In this document: piece by piece, positions 35,991 to 44,959 of the stretch | Layout of the letters: every line of letters starts with the position of its first letter | Position numbering within the stretch: position 1 is the first letter of the stretch | Notes under the pieces: generated by a model | Database searches by the model: none | Told to the model about the DNA's origin: nothing | Seen by the model: the letters and a program-made list of their open reading frames with translations, nothing else | Position numbers and translations under genes: made by a program | Origin: Fodinicurvata fenggangensis DSM 21160 | Lineage (GTDB): Bacteria > Pseudomonadota > Alphaproteobacteria > Kiloniellales > DSM-21159 | Assembly: GCF_000686045.1 (NCBI RefSeq) | Contig: NZ_JMLV01000003.1 | Location: 186,001 to 250,000, forward strand | Direction of reading: 5' to 3' | Length of the DNA: 64,000 nucleotides

Positions 35991-37877
35991 TCAACCTGCC
36001 GTTTCCAGCCTTTCCTGCGTCTTCAGCCAGTCTTCTTCCAGTTGGGAAATATCCTGCACCAGTTCCGCATGCTGCTTCTGCAAAAGGGCGGCGCGTTGCG
36101 GATCGTTCGTGTAAAGGGCTGAGTCCGCCATTTCGTCTTCCACCTTCTGCTTCTGCTCCCCTAGCTTGGCCAGTTTGCGCTCCATGGCCTTGGCAGACTT
36201 TCGGAGTTCTGCCAGTGCCGCGCGGTTCTGCGCAGCTTCACGGCGTTGTTCCTTGCGCGACTGACCAGAGGGTGTGCGCGCCTTGTCTTCTTGCGAGCGC
36301 CGACGCTCCTCGCGGCGCTGGTCCAGCAGAAGCTGCCGGTATTCCTCCATGTCGCCCTGATAGCTTTCAACGGACCCGTTCTGAACCAACCAGAGCCGTT
36401 CGGCGACCGTTTCGACCAGATAGGCATCGTGACTGACCAGGATTATCGCGCCTTCGAAGTCATTGAGCGCTTCCATCAGGGCATCGCGTGCATCGATGTC
36501 CAGGTGGTTGGTAGGCTCGTCCAGTATCAGCAGGTGTGGGTTCTCACGACTGATCAGGGCAAAGAGCAGGCGGGCCTTCTCCCCCCCACTCAACTTATTC
36601 ACGGGTGTTTCCGCATGATTTCCGGAAAACCCGAAGCGCCCCAGATGGTTCCTGATGGCCTGGGGCTTGGCTTCCGGCATCAGGCGCGCAAGATTCTCGA
36701 TGGGAGTCGCGCTGTAATCCAGTTCCTCACTTTGATCCTGGGCAAAATAACCCACACGCAGTTTGCCCGAGTTGTGCTTATTTCCAGCCAATGGAGAAAG
36801 CCGCCCGGCCAGCAGTCTGGCCAGGGTCGATTTGCCGTTGCCATTCGCACCAAGCAGGGCAATGCGGTCATCCAGGTCAACGCGCAGGTTCAGGTTGCGC
36901 AGTACCGGGGGGTCCGGAGGGTAGCCAACCTCGGCATTCTCGAGTGTGATGATGGGGGGTGCCAGAGGTTCAGGTTTCGGAAAGTTCAGGGAAACCTTAT
37001 GGTCATCCACAACCGTTGTAACGGTCTGGAGCCGCTCCAGCATCTTGATCCGGGATTGAGCCTGCTTGGCCTTGTTGGCCTTGGCCCGGAAGCGGTCCAC
37101 GAAGGCCTGGATGTGCTTGCGCTGTGCTACGACCTTCGCGTTATAGGCGGCTTCGTGTTCGAGCTTTTCCTGACGTGTACGTGCGAAGGTATCGTAGTTG
37201 CCGTTATAGAGCGTGAGCTTTCCGCCTTCCAGGTGAAGGACGTGATCGGGAATGTTGTTGAGCAGCTGACGGTCGTGACTGATCAGCAGGAGTGTGCCCG
37301 GGTAATTGGCCAGGTAGTTCTCGAGCCACAGTGTTGCTTCCAGGTCCAGATGGTTGGTCGGCTCGTCGAGCAGCAGCAGATCTGGTTCTGAAAAGAGCAG
37401 GGCAGCCAGGGCCACACGCATCCTCCAGCCGCCTGAATAACTGGAGCAGGGGCGATTCTGGGCCGCCTCGTCAAACCCGAGGCCAGCCAGGATGCGACTT
37501 GCGCGCGCCGGGGCACTGTCGGCGCGTATTGTGGTCAGGCGCTCGTGGATTTCTGCAATACGCATGGGGTCGGCCGCGCTTTCTGCTTCCTTCAGGAGGG
37601 CCGTGCGTTCCCGATCAGCTTTCAGGACCGTGTCGATCAGGCTGGTTTCGCCGCCTGGTGCCTCCTGTGCGACCTGTCCTATGCGGCGCCGCCCCGCCAG
37701 TGTGATCTCTCCCCGGTCGGGAGACAGACTTCCGTCGATCAGGCGGAACAGGGTGGTTTTGCCGGTTCCGTTACGCCCAACGATTCCAACGCGCCACTTC
37801 TCGGAAAGCGTGGCGGAGGCTTTCGCAAAGAGCGCGCGCCCTTCGACGTTGTACTCAAGATTGTTGATATGGAGCAT
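35991..37877 (-). CDS. ABC-F family ATPase (Uup/YheS-like)
   Basis: 628 residues, two ABC cassettes without membrane domain: Walker A GRNGTGKTT (near 34-42) and GANGNGKST (near 339-347); signatures YSGGWRMRVALA and LSGGEKARLLFA; Walker B LLLDEPTNHLDL and LILDEPTNHLDI. The linker between cassettes (residues about 240-310) is the charged helical arm typical of ABC-F. A C-terminal coiled coil of about 90 residues (KAMERKLAKLGEQKQKVEDE) is like YheS/Uup. ABC-F proteins act on ribosomes; the exact subfamily is uncertain. Confidence 0.9.
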   Translation of the reverse strand: MLHINNLEYNVEGRALFAKASATLSEKWRVGIVGRNGTGKTTLFRLIDGSLSPDRGEITLAGRRRIGQVAQEAPGGETSLIDTVLKADRERTALLKEAESAADPMRIAEIHERLTTIRADSAPARASRILAGLGFDEAAQNRPCSSYSGGWRMRVALAALLFSEPDLLLLDEPTNHLDLEATLWLENYLANYPGTLLLISHDRQLLNNIPDHVLHLEGGKLTLYNGNYDTFARTRQEKLEHEAAYNAKVVAQRKHIQAFVDRFRAKANKAKQAQSRIKMLERLQTVTTVVDDHKVSLNFPKPEPLAPPIITLENAEVGYPPDPPVLRNLNLRVDLDDRIALLGANGNGKSTLARLLAGRLSPLAGNKHNSGKLRVGYFAQDQSEELDYSATPIENLARLMPEAKPQAIRNHLGRFGFSGNHAETPVNKLSGGEKARLLFALISRENPHLLILDEPTNHLDIDARDALMEALNDFEGAIILVSHDAYLVETVAERLWLVQNGSVESYQGDMEEYRQLLLDQRREERRRSQEDKARTPSGQSRKEQRREAAQNRAALAELRKSAKAMERKLAKLGEQKQKVEDEMADSALYTNDPQRAALLQKQHAELVQDISQLEEDWLKTQERLETAG

Positions 37878-37942
37878 GTTTCAGATTGTTCGCAACTTAC
37901 TGTCAGGTATGGCGGTCTTTTACAAAGGTCAGGCCGGCGTGG

Positions 37943-37971
37943 TTGTCGTTACCGCTTTGGGCCAGTATAAG
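37943..37971 (+). promoter_or_regulatory. Promoter of ndk
   Basis: TTGTCG (37943-37948), 17 bases, TATAAG (37966-37971), 38 bases before the ndk start. Divergent from the ABC-F gene, which starts at 37877. Confidence 0.6.
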
Positions 37972-38009
37972 GCGCGCGACATTCACGCCAGCAGGAGATT
38001 TACACGATC

Positions 38010-38432
38010 ATGGCCAAGGAACGCACTCTTTCAATCATCAAGCCGGATGCGACCCAGCGCAACATCACCGGGAAGATCATCGACCGTCTGGAATCGGCAG
38101 GTCTGCGCGTGGTGGCTCAAAAGCGCATCAAGTTGAGCAAGGATCAGGCCGAGGGCTTCTATGCAGTGCACAAGGAACGCCCTTTCTTCAATGACCTTGT
38201 TTCCTTCATGACCTCAGGGCCTGTCGTTGTCCAGGTTCTGGAAGGCGATGATGCCATCGCCAAGAACCGGGAAGTCATGGGGGCGACCAACCCTGCCGAG
38301 GCGGCGGAAGGAACCATTCGTGCCGACTTTGCCGAAAACATCGAAGCAAATTCGGTTCATGGTTCCGATTCCCCGGAGACGGCCAAGCAGGAGATTTCCT
38401 TCTTCTTCAAGGATGAGGAAATTGTCGGCTGA
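38010..38432 (+). CDS. ndk: Nucleoside-diphosphate kinase
   Basis: 140 residues, complete. [17 protein letters not shown] at the N-terminus and the phosphorylated His H117 in NSVHGSDS are diagnostic. It transfers phosphate from ATP to other nucleoside diphosphates. GGAG precedes the ATG. The gene stands alone with its own promoter and is followed by a hairpin shared with the small gene on the other strand. Confidence 0.98.
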   Translation: MAKERTLSIIKPDATQRNITGKIIDRLESAGLRVVAQKRIKLSKDQAEGFYAVHKERPFFNDLVSFMTSGPVVVQVLEGDDAIAKNREVMGATNPAEAAEGTIRADFAENIEANSVHGSDSPETAKQEISFFFKDEEIVG

Positions 38433-38454
38433 GCTGCTCAGGCAGCTGCAAAAA

Positions 38455-38479
38455 AAAGGCGGGACTGGGTCCCGCCTTT
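38455..38479. terminator. Bidirectional terminator between ndk and the oxidase subunit IV gene
   Basis: A perfect 10-bp stem (38455-38464 with 38470-38479) and a 5-base loop. Read on the minus strand it is followed by a run of eight T, so it is best for the small minus-strand gene; on the plus strand TTTCTTGTCTT follows, which should also stop ndk transcription. Confidence 0.85.
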
Positions 38480-38485
38480 CTTGTC

Positions 38486-38608
38486 TTAGGCCAGGAATAA
38501 TCCCATCAGGATCAGCACGATGGCCACGATGGCAGAGCCAACAGAGGCAAACTTGAGAAAACCTGAATAAGTCGACTTGTGGTCCTGCAACATGCGGTCT
38601 TCGTTCAT
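38486..38608 (-). CDS. Tiny aa3-type cytochrome c oxidase subunit IV family protein (40 aa)
   Basis: A 40-codon gene: a short polar head (MNEDRMLQDHKSTYSGFLKF) and one membrane helix (ASVGSAIVAIVLILMGLFLA). This pattern, H-x-x-TY-x-GFLK then a single helix, is that of the bacterial aa3 oxidase subunit IV family (Pfam COX4_pro_2), a one-helix protein found with alphaproteobacterial aa3 oxidases. GGGGAAG is placed 3-4 bases before the ATG, and a strong terminator follows 6 bases after the stop. It is not next to other oxidase genes, which is normal for this family. Too short for usual gene-length cut-offs. Confidence 0.82.
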   Translation of the reverse strand: MNEDRMLQDHKSTYSGFLKFASVGSAIVAIVLILMGLFLA

Positions 38609-38663
38609 CTTCTTCCCCCTGACAGAGTGGTTCGGCGCTGATGACTGTTTCTTTCCGCGCGAC

Positions 38664-38692
38664 TATCTAGGAAAAAACACAGCACCATACAA
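38664..38692 (-). promoter_or_regulatory. Candidate promoter of the oxidase subunit IV gene
   Basis: On the minus strand TTGTAT (38687-38692), 17 bases, TAGATA (38664-38669), about 55 bases before the start codon and just beyond the purN stop. Only a moderate match. Confidence 0.35.
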
Positions 38693-38693
38693 G

Positions 38694-39365
38694 CTAAACC
38701 GCGTCCGGATTGAGCAGAACCTGGGTGCCGTCGCAAAGATTGGCGGCCAGACGTGCGTCGTCTGATCCGATCTGGATCTTCCCCTCGCCAATCAGCTTCA
38801 GGCAGGTCGGATAGAGCAGGTGTTCCGCCTGAAGCACACGCTCTGCCAGGCTGTTTGCATCGTCATCGGGCATGACCGGAACGGCGGCCTGACCAAGGAT
38901 GGGGCCGCTGTCCACCTCGGTATGAACAAGGTGCACGGTGCAGCCATGAAGACGGACGCCTGCTTCCAGGGCTCGCTCATGCGTCTTCAAGCCTGGAAAT
39001 GCGGGCAGCAGGGAGGGGTGTATGTTGATCAGCTGTGCATCCCAGCGTTCGATGAACCAGGGAGTCAGGATGCGCATGAAGCCTGCCTGGCAGATAAGAT
39101 CTGGTGATGCGCTTTCGAGAACGGCGGAAATCTCCCGTTCAAAGGTTTCCCGGCTGTCGAAATCGCGATGAGGAACGACTTCGGTCCGGATGCCTGCCTT
39201 TTCGGCGCGTTCCAATGCCTGGACGTTGGGGACATTCGAGACAACCAGATCTATCGAGGCCGGGTAGTCCGGTGCACTTGCTGCGTCCAGTAAGGCCTGC
39301 AGATTGCTACCGCGTCCGGAAACCATCACGGCAGCCCGCAGCTTTTTTCGAGATGCTGAGGTCAT
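38694..39365 (-). CDS. purN: Phosphoribosylglycinamide formyltransferase PurN
   Basis: 223 residues from ATG 39365 (MTSASRKKLRAAVMVSG); the frame extends upstream into purM without homology. MVSGRGSNLQALLDA binds the phosphoribosyl group; NIHPSLLPAFPGL holds the catalytic His, and HTEVDSGPILGQ the catalytic Asp. It formylates GAR with 10-formyl-THF in purine synthesis. It follows purM by 4 bases. Confidence 0.96.
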   Translation of the reverse strand: MTSASRKKLRAAVMVSGRGSNLQALLDAASAPDYPASIDLVVSNVPNVQALERAEKAGIRTEVVPHRDFDSRETFEREISAVLESASPDLICQAGFMRILTPWFIERWDAQLINIHPSLLPAFPGLKTHERALEAGVRLHGCTVHLVHTEVDSGPILGQAAVPVMPDDDANSLAERVLQAEHLLYPTCLKLIGEGKIQIGSDDARLAANLCDGTQVLLNPDAV

Positions 39366-39369
39366 TGTG

Positions 39370-40407
39370 TCAGTCCAGCCGCACCGCCGGGCCATCACCT
39401 CGCGCAGTGACGGAACCCAGCAGGGTGACCTCTTCTCCTTTCTGGCGGGCGACTTCGGCAACAACGTCAGCCAAGCCAGGGTCAGCCAAAACAACCATGC
39501 CAATGCCGCAGTTGAAGGTGCGATAGAGGTCCGCTTCCTCGACCTGGCCCTCTCGGGAAAGCCAGTCGAACTCAGGCGGGCGTTTCCAGGATGCGGTATC
39601 GATCCGGGCGGCTAGGCCGGCCGGCATGACTCTCGGCAGGTTGTCGACCAGTCCCCCGCCCGTAATGTGGGCCATTGCCTTAACGCCACCGGTTGCAAGG
39701 GTGGCCAGGCAGCTCTGGACATAGATCCGGGTGGGGGACAGCAGGGCGTCGGCCAGTGTCCTGTCTGTGTCAAAAGGTGCTGCGCTCTCGTAGTCGAGCC
39801 CCAGGTCTGAAACGATCTTGCGGACAAGCGAAAAACCGTTCGAGTGCAAGCCGCTGGACGAAAAACCCAGCAGGAGGTCACCTTCCTGAACGGTGTCGCC
39901 GGTAATCAGTGCGGAACGCTCCACGCCCCCCACGCAAAACCCGGCGAGATCATAATCGCCATCGGCATACATGCCCGGCATTTCAGCCGTCTCGCCACCA
40001 ACCAGGGAGCAGCCGGCCTGATGGCACCCCTCCGCAATTCCTGCAATAATCTGCCGGCCCGTTTCAGGGTCCAGATGACCGGTTGCGTAATAGTCCAGAA
40101 AGAAAAGCGGTTCGGCACCCTGTACGACCAGGTCGTTGACGCACATGGCAACCAGGTCGATGCCGATGGTGCCATGCTTGCCCGCGGCAATGGCCACTTT
40201 CAGCTTTGTACCGACACCGTCCGTTGTGGAAACCAGCAAGGGGTCTGTGAAGCCAGCTGCCTTCAGGTCAAAGACCGCGCCAAAGCCGCCAAGGCCGCCA
40301 AGTGCACCGGGCCTGGAAGTCCTGGCCGCAAGCGGCTTGATGGAATCCACCAGCCTGTTACCCGCATCAATATCCACGCCTGCGGCCTTGTAACTACGCC
40401 CTGTCAT
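39370..40407 (-). CDS. purM: Phosphoribosylformylglycinamidine cyclo-ligase PurM
   Basis: 345 residues. [17 protein letters not shown] at the start, [21 protein letters not shown] and [19 protein letters not shown] (as short motifs) are all typical of AIR synthase. Complete, usual length. Reaction: FGAM + ATP to AIR. Operon with purN; divergent from the DUF2066 gene. Confidence 0.97.
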   Translation of the reverse strand: MTGRSYKAAGVDIDAGNRLVDSIKPLAARTSRPGALGGLGGFGAVFDLKAAGFTDPLLVSTTDGVGTKLKVAIAAGKHGTIGIDLVAMCVNDLVVQGAEPLFFLDYYATGHLDPETGRQIIAGIAEGCHQAGCSLVGGETAEMPGMYADGDYDLAGFCVGGVERSALITGDTVQEGDLLLGFSSSGLHSNGFSLVRKIVSDLGLDYESAAPFDTDRTLADALLSPTRIYVQSCLATLATGGVKAMAHITGGGLVDNLPRVMPAGLAARIDTASWKRPPEFDWLSREGQVEEADLYRTFNCGIGMVVLADPGLADVVAEVARQKGEEVTLLGSVTARGDGPAVRLD

Positions 40408-40514
40408 TCCTGTCCCCGCATTTGTATCGGACGCCGTCTTGAAGTATGACTTTCATCATGTCCCGACGGCCATCAACGGACGGGGCGAGCATAAGCATTC
40501 CAAAGGGCCATGCA

Positions 40515-41690
40515 ATGTCGTTTCGCTCTCTAACAGTCGCTCTGAGTGCCGTCCTCGTCATGGGGATTGCGCTTGCCGGTCAGCCAAAAGCCAACGATCT
40601 TTACAGGATTAGTGGCATAGACGTTGACGTCGAGGCTTCAAATGCCGTGGAGGCCCGTGAAGCGGCCATCGCGTTGGGGGAAAGCCGTGCGCTTTCGCGG
40701 CTCTGGGATCGCCTGGTTCCCAGTTCGGCGCGTAACCAGGTGCCCTCGCTTGGTGCGTCGGAAGTCTCGAGCCTTGTCGAGGACCTGAGGGTCTCCGACG
40801 AGAAGACAACCAGCAACAGTTATATTGCCAGCCTGACCGTCAGCTTTCGTCCCCAGGCAGTCCGTCAGTTGCTTCGCGAGAAGCAGGTGCCTTTTGCGGA
40901 GCAGCGAAGTGAAGCGATCATTGTTCTTCCGGTCTTTGAACGTGGGCAGGATGTAACGCTTTGGCGTGACGACAATCCCTGGCTTCAGGCTTGGGCGAAC
41001 CACAGCGGTCGCGGACTCGTTCCCTTCAATACGCCGCTTGGCGATGCCTCGGCCATGTCCACGATTTCCGCCCAGGAGGCACGTTCCGGAAACCGCGAGG
41101 CCCTGGACAGGATTGCCCAGAACAACGGCACAGATAGCGTGCTTGTTGCCGTGGCACGGGAAAGCGGCTCGCTGATCCAGTTGAATGCACAGTGGTACGA
41201 GCAAGGCGAGACGCGTGACATTCCCGTAGATTCCGTTTCACGGCGCGAAGGCGAGGGACTGGAACAAGCGCTTGGTCGCGCAGCCGAACAGATTTCGTCC
41301 GCTATGAATGATATCTGGAAGGAAGAGAACATTCTCAGGTTCGATGAGCAGGAATCCCTGCTTGCTGAGGTTTCCGTGAACAGTCTTGATGATTGGGCGC
41401 GCATGCAGCGCAGCCTGGGGTCGACCTCTGCGGTGCTGCAGTATGATGTGGAGCGCATTTCCCGCAATGGGGGGGTCGTTCGCGTCGTCTTTTTCGGTGG
41501 GACGGAACAGCTTTCCCGGGCGCTGGGACGCGAGAACCTGAGGCTTGAGCCCAAGAACGCCCAACAGCTGGAAGACGAACAGACCGCGCCATCGGGGCGG
41601 GAAGCGATGCGTCGCCTGCAGCAGCCGCAATGGCGGATCGTGAACAACGAAGGTGCCTCCAGGGATAGCGCCTCCTTCGATGGAGAGTAA
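40515..41690 (+). CDS. DUF2066 domain-containing exported protein
   Basis: 391 residues from ATG 40515 (MSFRSLTVALSAVLVMG), which gives a clear signal peptide cut near residue 25; upstream codons in frame are not credible. The mature part starts with DLYRISGIDVDVEASNAVEAREAAIALGE (typical DUF2066 start), and the C-terminal half is a predicted mixed alpha/beta domain. Family function is unknown. It heads the series DUF2066 - phosphatidyltransferase - AI-2E permease - hdaA, a known alphaproteobacterial order next to divergent purMN. Confidence 0.85.
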   Translation: MSFRSLTVALSAVLVMGIALAGQPKANDLYRISGIDVDVEASNAVEAREAAIALGESRALSRLWDRLVPSSARNQVPSLGASEVSSLVEDLRVSDEKTTSNSYIASLTVSFRPQAVRQLLREKQVPFAEQRSEAIIVLPVFERGQDVTLWRDDNPWLQAWANHSGRGLVPFNTPLGDASAMSTISAQEARSGNREALDRIAQNNGTDSVLVAVARESGSLIQLNAQWYEQGETRDIPVDSVSRREGEGLEQALGRAAEQISSAMNDIWKEENILRFDEQESLLAEVSVNSLDDWARMQRSLGSTSAVLQYDVERISRNGGVVRVVFFGGTEQLSRALGRENLRLEPKNAQQLEDEQTAPSGREAMRRLQQPQWRIVNNEGASRDSASFDGE

Positions 41691-41704
41691 GGCAGAGTGT
41701 CGCA

Positions 41705-42274
41705 TTGGACCGGCGTAAACGGCTTGTCTGGCTGCCCAACCTTATCTCGCTGGTCCGGCTATTCGCTGTACCGGTCATTGTTCTGCTCATGCTTGAAGGG
41801 GCCTATACTCCCGCTTTCTGGCTGTTCGTCGCCGCCGGGGTCTCCGACGCCCTGGACGGTTTCATAGCCAGGCGGTGGCAGCTGACAACCCGACTGGGTG
41901 CCTATCTGGATCCCCTGGCCGACAAGGTCTTGCTGGTTGCCATCTTTGTCACGCTTGGCTTCCTGGGGCAGGTTGCAATCTGGCTCGTCATCCTGGTGGT
42001 GTCGCGTGATATTCTAATCATGGGGGGCGCTTTTCTGTATCATCACCTGACGAATGATCTGAAAATGCGCCCCTTGTTTGTCAGCAAGCTCAATACTGTG
42101 GTCCAGATTCTTCTGGTAGCGCTGGTCATGGCCAAGCTGGGATTGTCACTGGAAGTAGGCAATATCGTTGAGGACGTTCTGGTTGCCATAGTTGGGCTTA
42201 CAAGTTTCGTTTCTGGCGTTGCCTATATCGTGATCTGGGGGCGCAAGGTCATGGGACAGGAGGGATTGCGGTGA
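41705..42274 (+). CDS. CDP-alcohol phosphatidyltransferase (PgsA-like)
   Basis: 189-residue membrane enzyme with about five hydrophobic segments. The CDP-alcohol motif is complete: SDALDGFIARRWQLTTRLG followed by AYLDPLADK (D-G-x2-A-R-x8-G-x3-D-x3-D). NLISLVRLFAVPVIV at the N-terminus resembles PgsA, which makes phosphatidylglycerophosphate, but cardiolipin- or other alcohol-specific relatives cannot be excluded. The start is probably TTG at 41705; no ATG or GTG in frame is closer to the normal N-terminus. It overlaps the next gene by 4 bases. Confidence 0.85.
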   Translation: MDRRKRLVWLPNLISLVRLFAVPVIVLLMLEGAYTPAFWLFVAAGVSDALDGFIARRWQLTTRLGAYLDPLADKVLLVAIFVTLGFLGQVAIWLVILVVSRDILIMGGAFLYHHLTNDLKMRPLFVSKLNTVVQILLVALVMAKLGLSLEVGNIVEDVLVAIVGLTSFVSGVAYIVIWGRKVMGQEGLR

Positions 42275-43353
42275 AGAATCAGAAGGCCTTGCTGTTCTGG
42301 GGGGGTGCCCTTCTCCTCACCCTGGTCCTGATCTATTACCTCAGTGCCATTCTGCTGCCGTTCGTGGCCGGAATGGCCATAGCCTATTTCCTGGACCCCT
42401 TTTGTGATCGCCTGGAAGAGCGGGGCTGTTCGCGCACGCTTGCGACCACCATCGTTGCCATATGCTTTTCGCTGGTCGTGCTGCTGCTGCTGGGGTTGAT
42501 CGTACCAACGGCTGTCATTCAGCTGTCGGATTTCATCGCACAGGTACCTAAATATCTCTCCAGCCTTCAGGAAATGGTCAAGGTCCTAAGCGAACGCCTG
42601 GACGACTCCTTCTGGGAAGACATGATCCAGCGAGCGCGTGAATCGTCCGGTCAACTGACCGACATGCTGTGGACCACACTCAGCGGAATCTGGTCTGGTG
42701 GCATGGCCTTGATCAATCTGCTGAGCCTGCTGTTCCTGACACCCATCGTCTCGTTCTTCCTGCTGCGTGACTGGGACAAGCTCGTCCAGCGTATCGACAG
42801 CTGGTTGCCGCGCAGGCAAGCGCCGACCATACGCCAGCTTGCCGGGGAAGCGGACGATATCCTGGCAGCCTGGGTTCGCGGCGTGCTGATGGTCTGCGTT
42901 ATCCTTGCGACATTCTACTCGATCGCACTGACATTGATCGGTCTGCAGAGTGGCCTCGTGGTCGGGATAATATCGGGATTCCTGTCATTCATTCCTTTCG
43001 TCGGCGCCTTGACCGGCTTTGTGCTGTCGGTGGGGGTGGCCCTCCTGCAGTTCGATTCTTTGCTGCCGGTGCTCATGGTTGCGGCTGTTTACGGCATTGG
43101 CCAGGTTGCGGAAGGGAACTTCCTGACGCCCATGCTGGTGGGGGACCGCGTCGGCCTGCACCCGGTTCTGGCAATTTTCGCCTTCCTGGCGGGTGGTGCC
43201 CTGTTCGGTTTTACCGGCGTCATGTTGGCACTGCCGGTGGCTGCGGTTCTGGGCGTACTCATACGCTATGGCCTTAAACGCTATCTCGACAGCTCGCTCT
43301 ATCGAAAACTGCCGCAGGAAAGCGATCCGGAGTCCATCGAGGACAGATCATGA
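42271..43353 (+). CDS. AI-2E family permease (PerM-like)
   Basis: 360 residues with about eight membrane segments in the PerM/TqsA arrangement. Features include YLSAILLPFVAGMAIAYFLDP near the start (as short segments ILLPFVAGM and AYFLDP), a mid-protein hydrophilic region, and PMLVGDRVGLHPVLAIFAFL near the end. Members export small molecules or Na+; substrate is unknown. GTG start overlaps the preceding stop by 4 bases, and its stop overlaps the hdaA start. In alphaproteobacteria this gene is often found just before hdaA. Confidence 0.88.
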   Translation: MKNQKALLFWGGALLLTLVLIYYLSAILLPFVAGMAIAYFLDPFCDRLEERGCSRTLATTIVAICFSLVVLLLLGLIVPTAVIQLSDFIAQVPKYLSSLQEMVKVLSERLDDSFWEDMIQRARESSGQLTDMLWTTLSGIWSGGMALINLLSLLFLTPIVSFFLLRDWDKLVQRIDSWLPRRQAPTIRQLAGEADDILAAWVRGVLMVCVILATFYSIALTLIGLQSGLVVGIISGFLSFIPFVGALTGFVLSVGVALLQFDSLLPVLMVAAVYGIGQVAEGNFLTPMLVGDRVGLHPVLAIFAFLAGGALFGFTGVMLALPVAAVLGVLIRYGLKRYLDSSLYRKLPQESDPESIEDRS

Positions 43354-44087
43354 GGCAATTGACACTGGAGATAGAGCCACGCCCGGCACTGGGGCGCGAA
43401 GACTTCCTGGTGTCAAAGGGAAACCGGGCGGCTGTGGAATGGATTGACCGCTGGCCGGAATGGCCGGCGCCAAGCTTGGCCCTGGCAGGGCCCGCTGGCA
43501 GCGGCAAGAGCCATCTGGCCCAGGTCTGGCGTGCACGTAGCTGCGCAGTTGCATTGCAGGGCGCGGAACTCCTGCAGACCTTGCCGTCTCTGCCGGACAA
43601 CAATACCCAGCATTGCCTGATTGATGAAGCCGACAGGCTGGCGGGGGATCCAGTGGGCGAGGAGAATCTCTTCCACATCTACAATCGCCTCAATCAGCAA
43701 GCTGGACACCTGTTGCTGGTGGGGCGCAGCCTGCCGATGCGATGGCCCCTGGAAATGCCCGACCTGCGCTCTCGTCTGGCAACAGCCGTTCCCGTGGAAC
43801 TGGCCATGCCGGACGATGCCCTGATGCAAGCGCTTCTGGTCAAGCTCTTTTCCGACCGCCAGCTCTTGCCTGGTAAGGGGGTTATCGAGTTTCTGATTAT
43901 GCGTATGGAGCGTTCCTACGCAGCCGCCAGCCGAATCGTTTCCGAAATGGACACGCGTGCGCTTGAGGAAAGACGCGAGGTTCGTCTTCCCTTGGCGCGT
44001 GCGGTATTGCATGACCTGGACCGTCAGGAACGATCCGTGGCTGAACCCCATCTGGAATTTGAGCGAACTGAGGAGACAGAAGGATGA
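43350..44087 (+). CDS. hdaA: DnaA-inactivating protein HdaA
   Basis: 245 residues with a DnaA-like AAA+ core: Walker A GPAGSGKSH, Walker B CLIDEADRL, sensor region VGRSLPMRWPL, and the helical lid. At the extreme N-terminus QLTLEI (residues 3-8) resembles the beta-clamp binding motif through which Hda acts. The DnaA DNA-binding domain is missing, so it is not an initiator. It stimulates hydrolysis of DnaA-bound ATP after initiation. Overlaps its neighbours at both ends by 4 bases. Confidence 0.88.
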   Translation: MRQLTLEIEPRPALGREDFLVSKGNRAAVEWIDRWPEWPAPSLALAGPAGSGKSHLAQVWRARSCAVALQGAELLQTLPSLPDNNTQHCLIDEADRLAGDPVGEENLFHIYNRLNQQAGHLLLVGRSLPMRWPLEMPDLRSRLATAVPVELAMPDDALMQALLVKLFSDRQLLPGKGVIEFLIMRMERSYAAASRIVSEMDTRALEERREVRLPLARAVLHDLDRQERSVAEPHLEFERTEETEG

Positions 44088-44863
44088 ATCTTGGTATTTC
44101 AGGACGCAGGGCACTTGTTTGCGCAGCCAGTCGAGGGCTGGGACGCGCCTGCGCTGAATCGCTGGCGGCGGAAGGTGTGTCCCTGACAATTGTCGCACGC
44201 ACTTCAGAGCCCCTTGAGGCGACGGCAGCCGCGTTACGCACTAACCATGGCGTGGACGTTCAGACTGTCGCTTGCGACATCACGACCGAAGAAGGCAGGC
44301 GGAAGGCGCTCAATGCCTGCGCAAAGCCGGATATTCTGGTGAACAATGCGGGAGGGCCGCCTCCGGGAGATTTTCGTGACTGGTCCCGGGATGACTGGAT
44401 TGCTGCGCTTGATGCCAACATGCTGGCGCCCATCGAGATGATCAAGGCGACCATTGATCCAATGATGGACAATGGCTTCGGGCGAATTGTCAACATTACC
44501 TCGGCCGCGGTGAAAGCCCCCATCCAGGCCCTGGGTCTGTCCAATGGCGCGCGCGCGGGGCTGACCGGTTTTGTCGCCGGGCTGGCGCGGCAGGTCGCGC
44601 ATCGCAATGTCACAATCAACAACCTTCTGCCCGGGCCTTTCGAGACAGACAGACTGCGCTCGAACTTCGAGGCCGCTGCCGAGCGAAGCGGCAAGTCCGT
44701 CGAGGAGGTGCGTGAAGCGCGTATGAAATCCAACCCGACAGGACGTTTTGGCAATCCCGAGGAATTCGGTGAGGCCTGTGCGTTCTTCTGCTCGGTTCGT
44801 GCAGGCTACATCACGGGGCAGAATCTCGTTCTGGATGGTGGCGCCTATCCGGGAACGCTGTAA
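44084..44863 (+). CDS. SDR family protein with altered active site
   Basis: 259 residues with an SDR fold: CAASRGLGRA as cofactor loop (residues 13-22, in place of TGxxxGxG), NNAGGPPPG, and TGQNLVLDGGAYPG at the end. Thirteen residues after the active-site Ser, the usual YxxxK is replaced by SNGAR, so Tyr is Ser and Lys is Arg. A subgroup of SDRs shares this change, so it is probably functional but not a classical dehydrogenase. Start overlaps hdaA by 4 bases. The substrate is unknown. Confidence 0.82.
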   Translation: MNLGISGRRALVCAASRGLGRACAESLAAEGVSLTIVARTSEPLEATAAALRTNHGVDVQTVACDITTEEGRRKALNACAKPDILVNNAGGPPPGDFRDWSRDDWIAALDANMLAPIEMIKATIDPMMDNGFGRIVNITSAAVKAPIQALGLSNGARAGLTGFVAGLARQVAHRNVTINNLLPGPFETDRLRSNFEAAAERSGKSVEEVREARMKSNPTGRFGNPEEFGEACAFFCSVRAGYITGQNLVLDGGAYPGTL

Positions 44864-44959
44864 AGCGGCTGTTAAGAAGGACGGCGCAGACTTGTACGCC
44901 TCTGGCATTATCGTGTGGCCGCTTTCAATAGGCGGCGATTGTCCTGAACTGGATTCGTT

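Noticed and set aside
36246-37391. 381-codon open frame antisense to the ABC-F gene
   Set aside because: The opposite strand carries two complete ABC cassettes; the antisense product matches nothing I know.
44862-44925. 8-bp inverted repeat around the gap between the SDR and FliL-like genes
   Set aside because: The arms are 48 bases apart and nothing conserved lies between them; chance pairing is likely.
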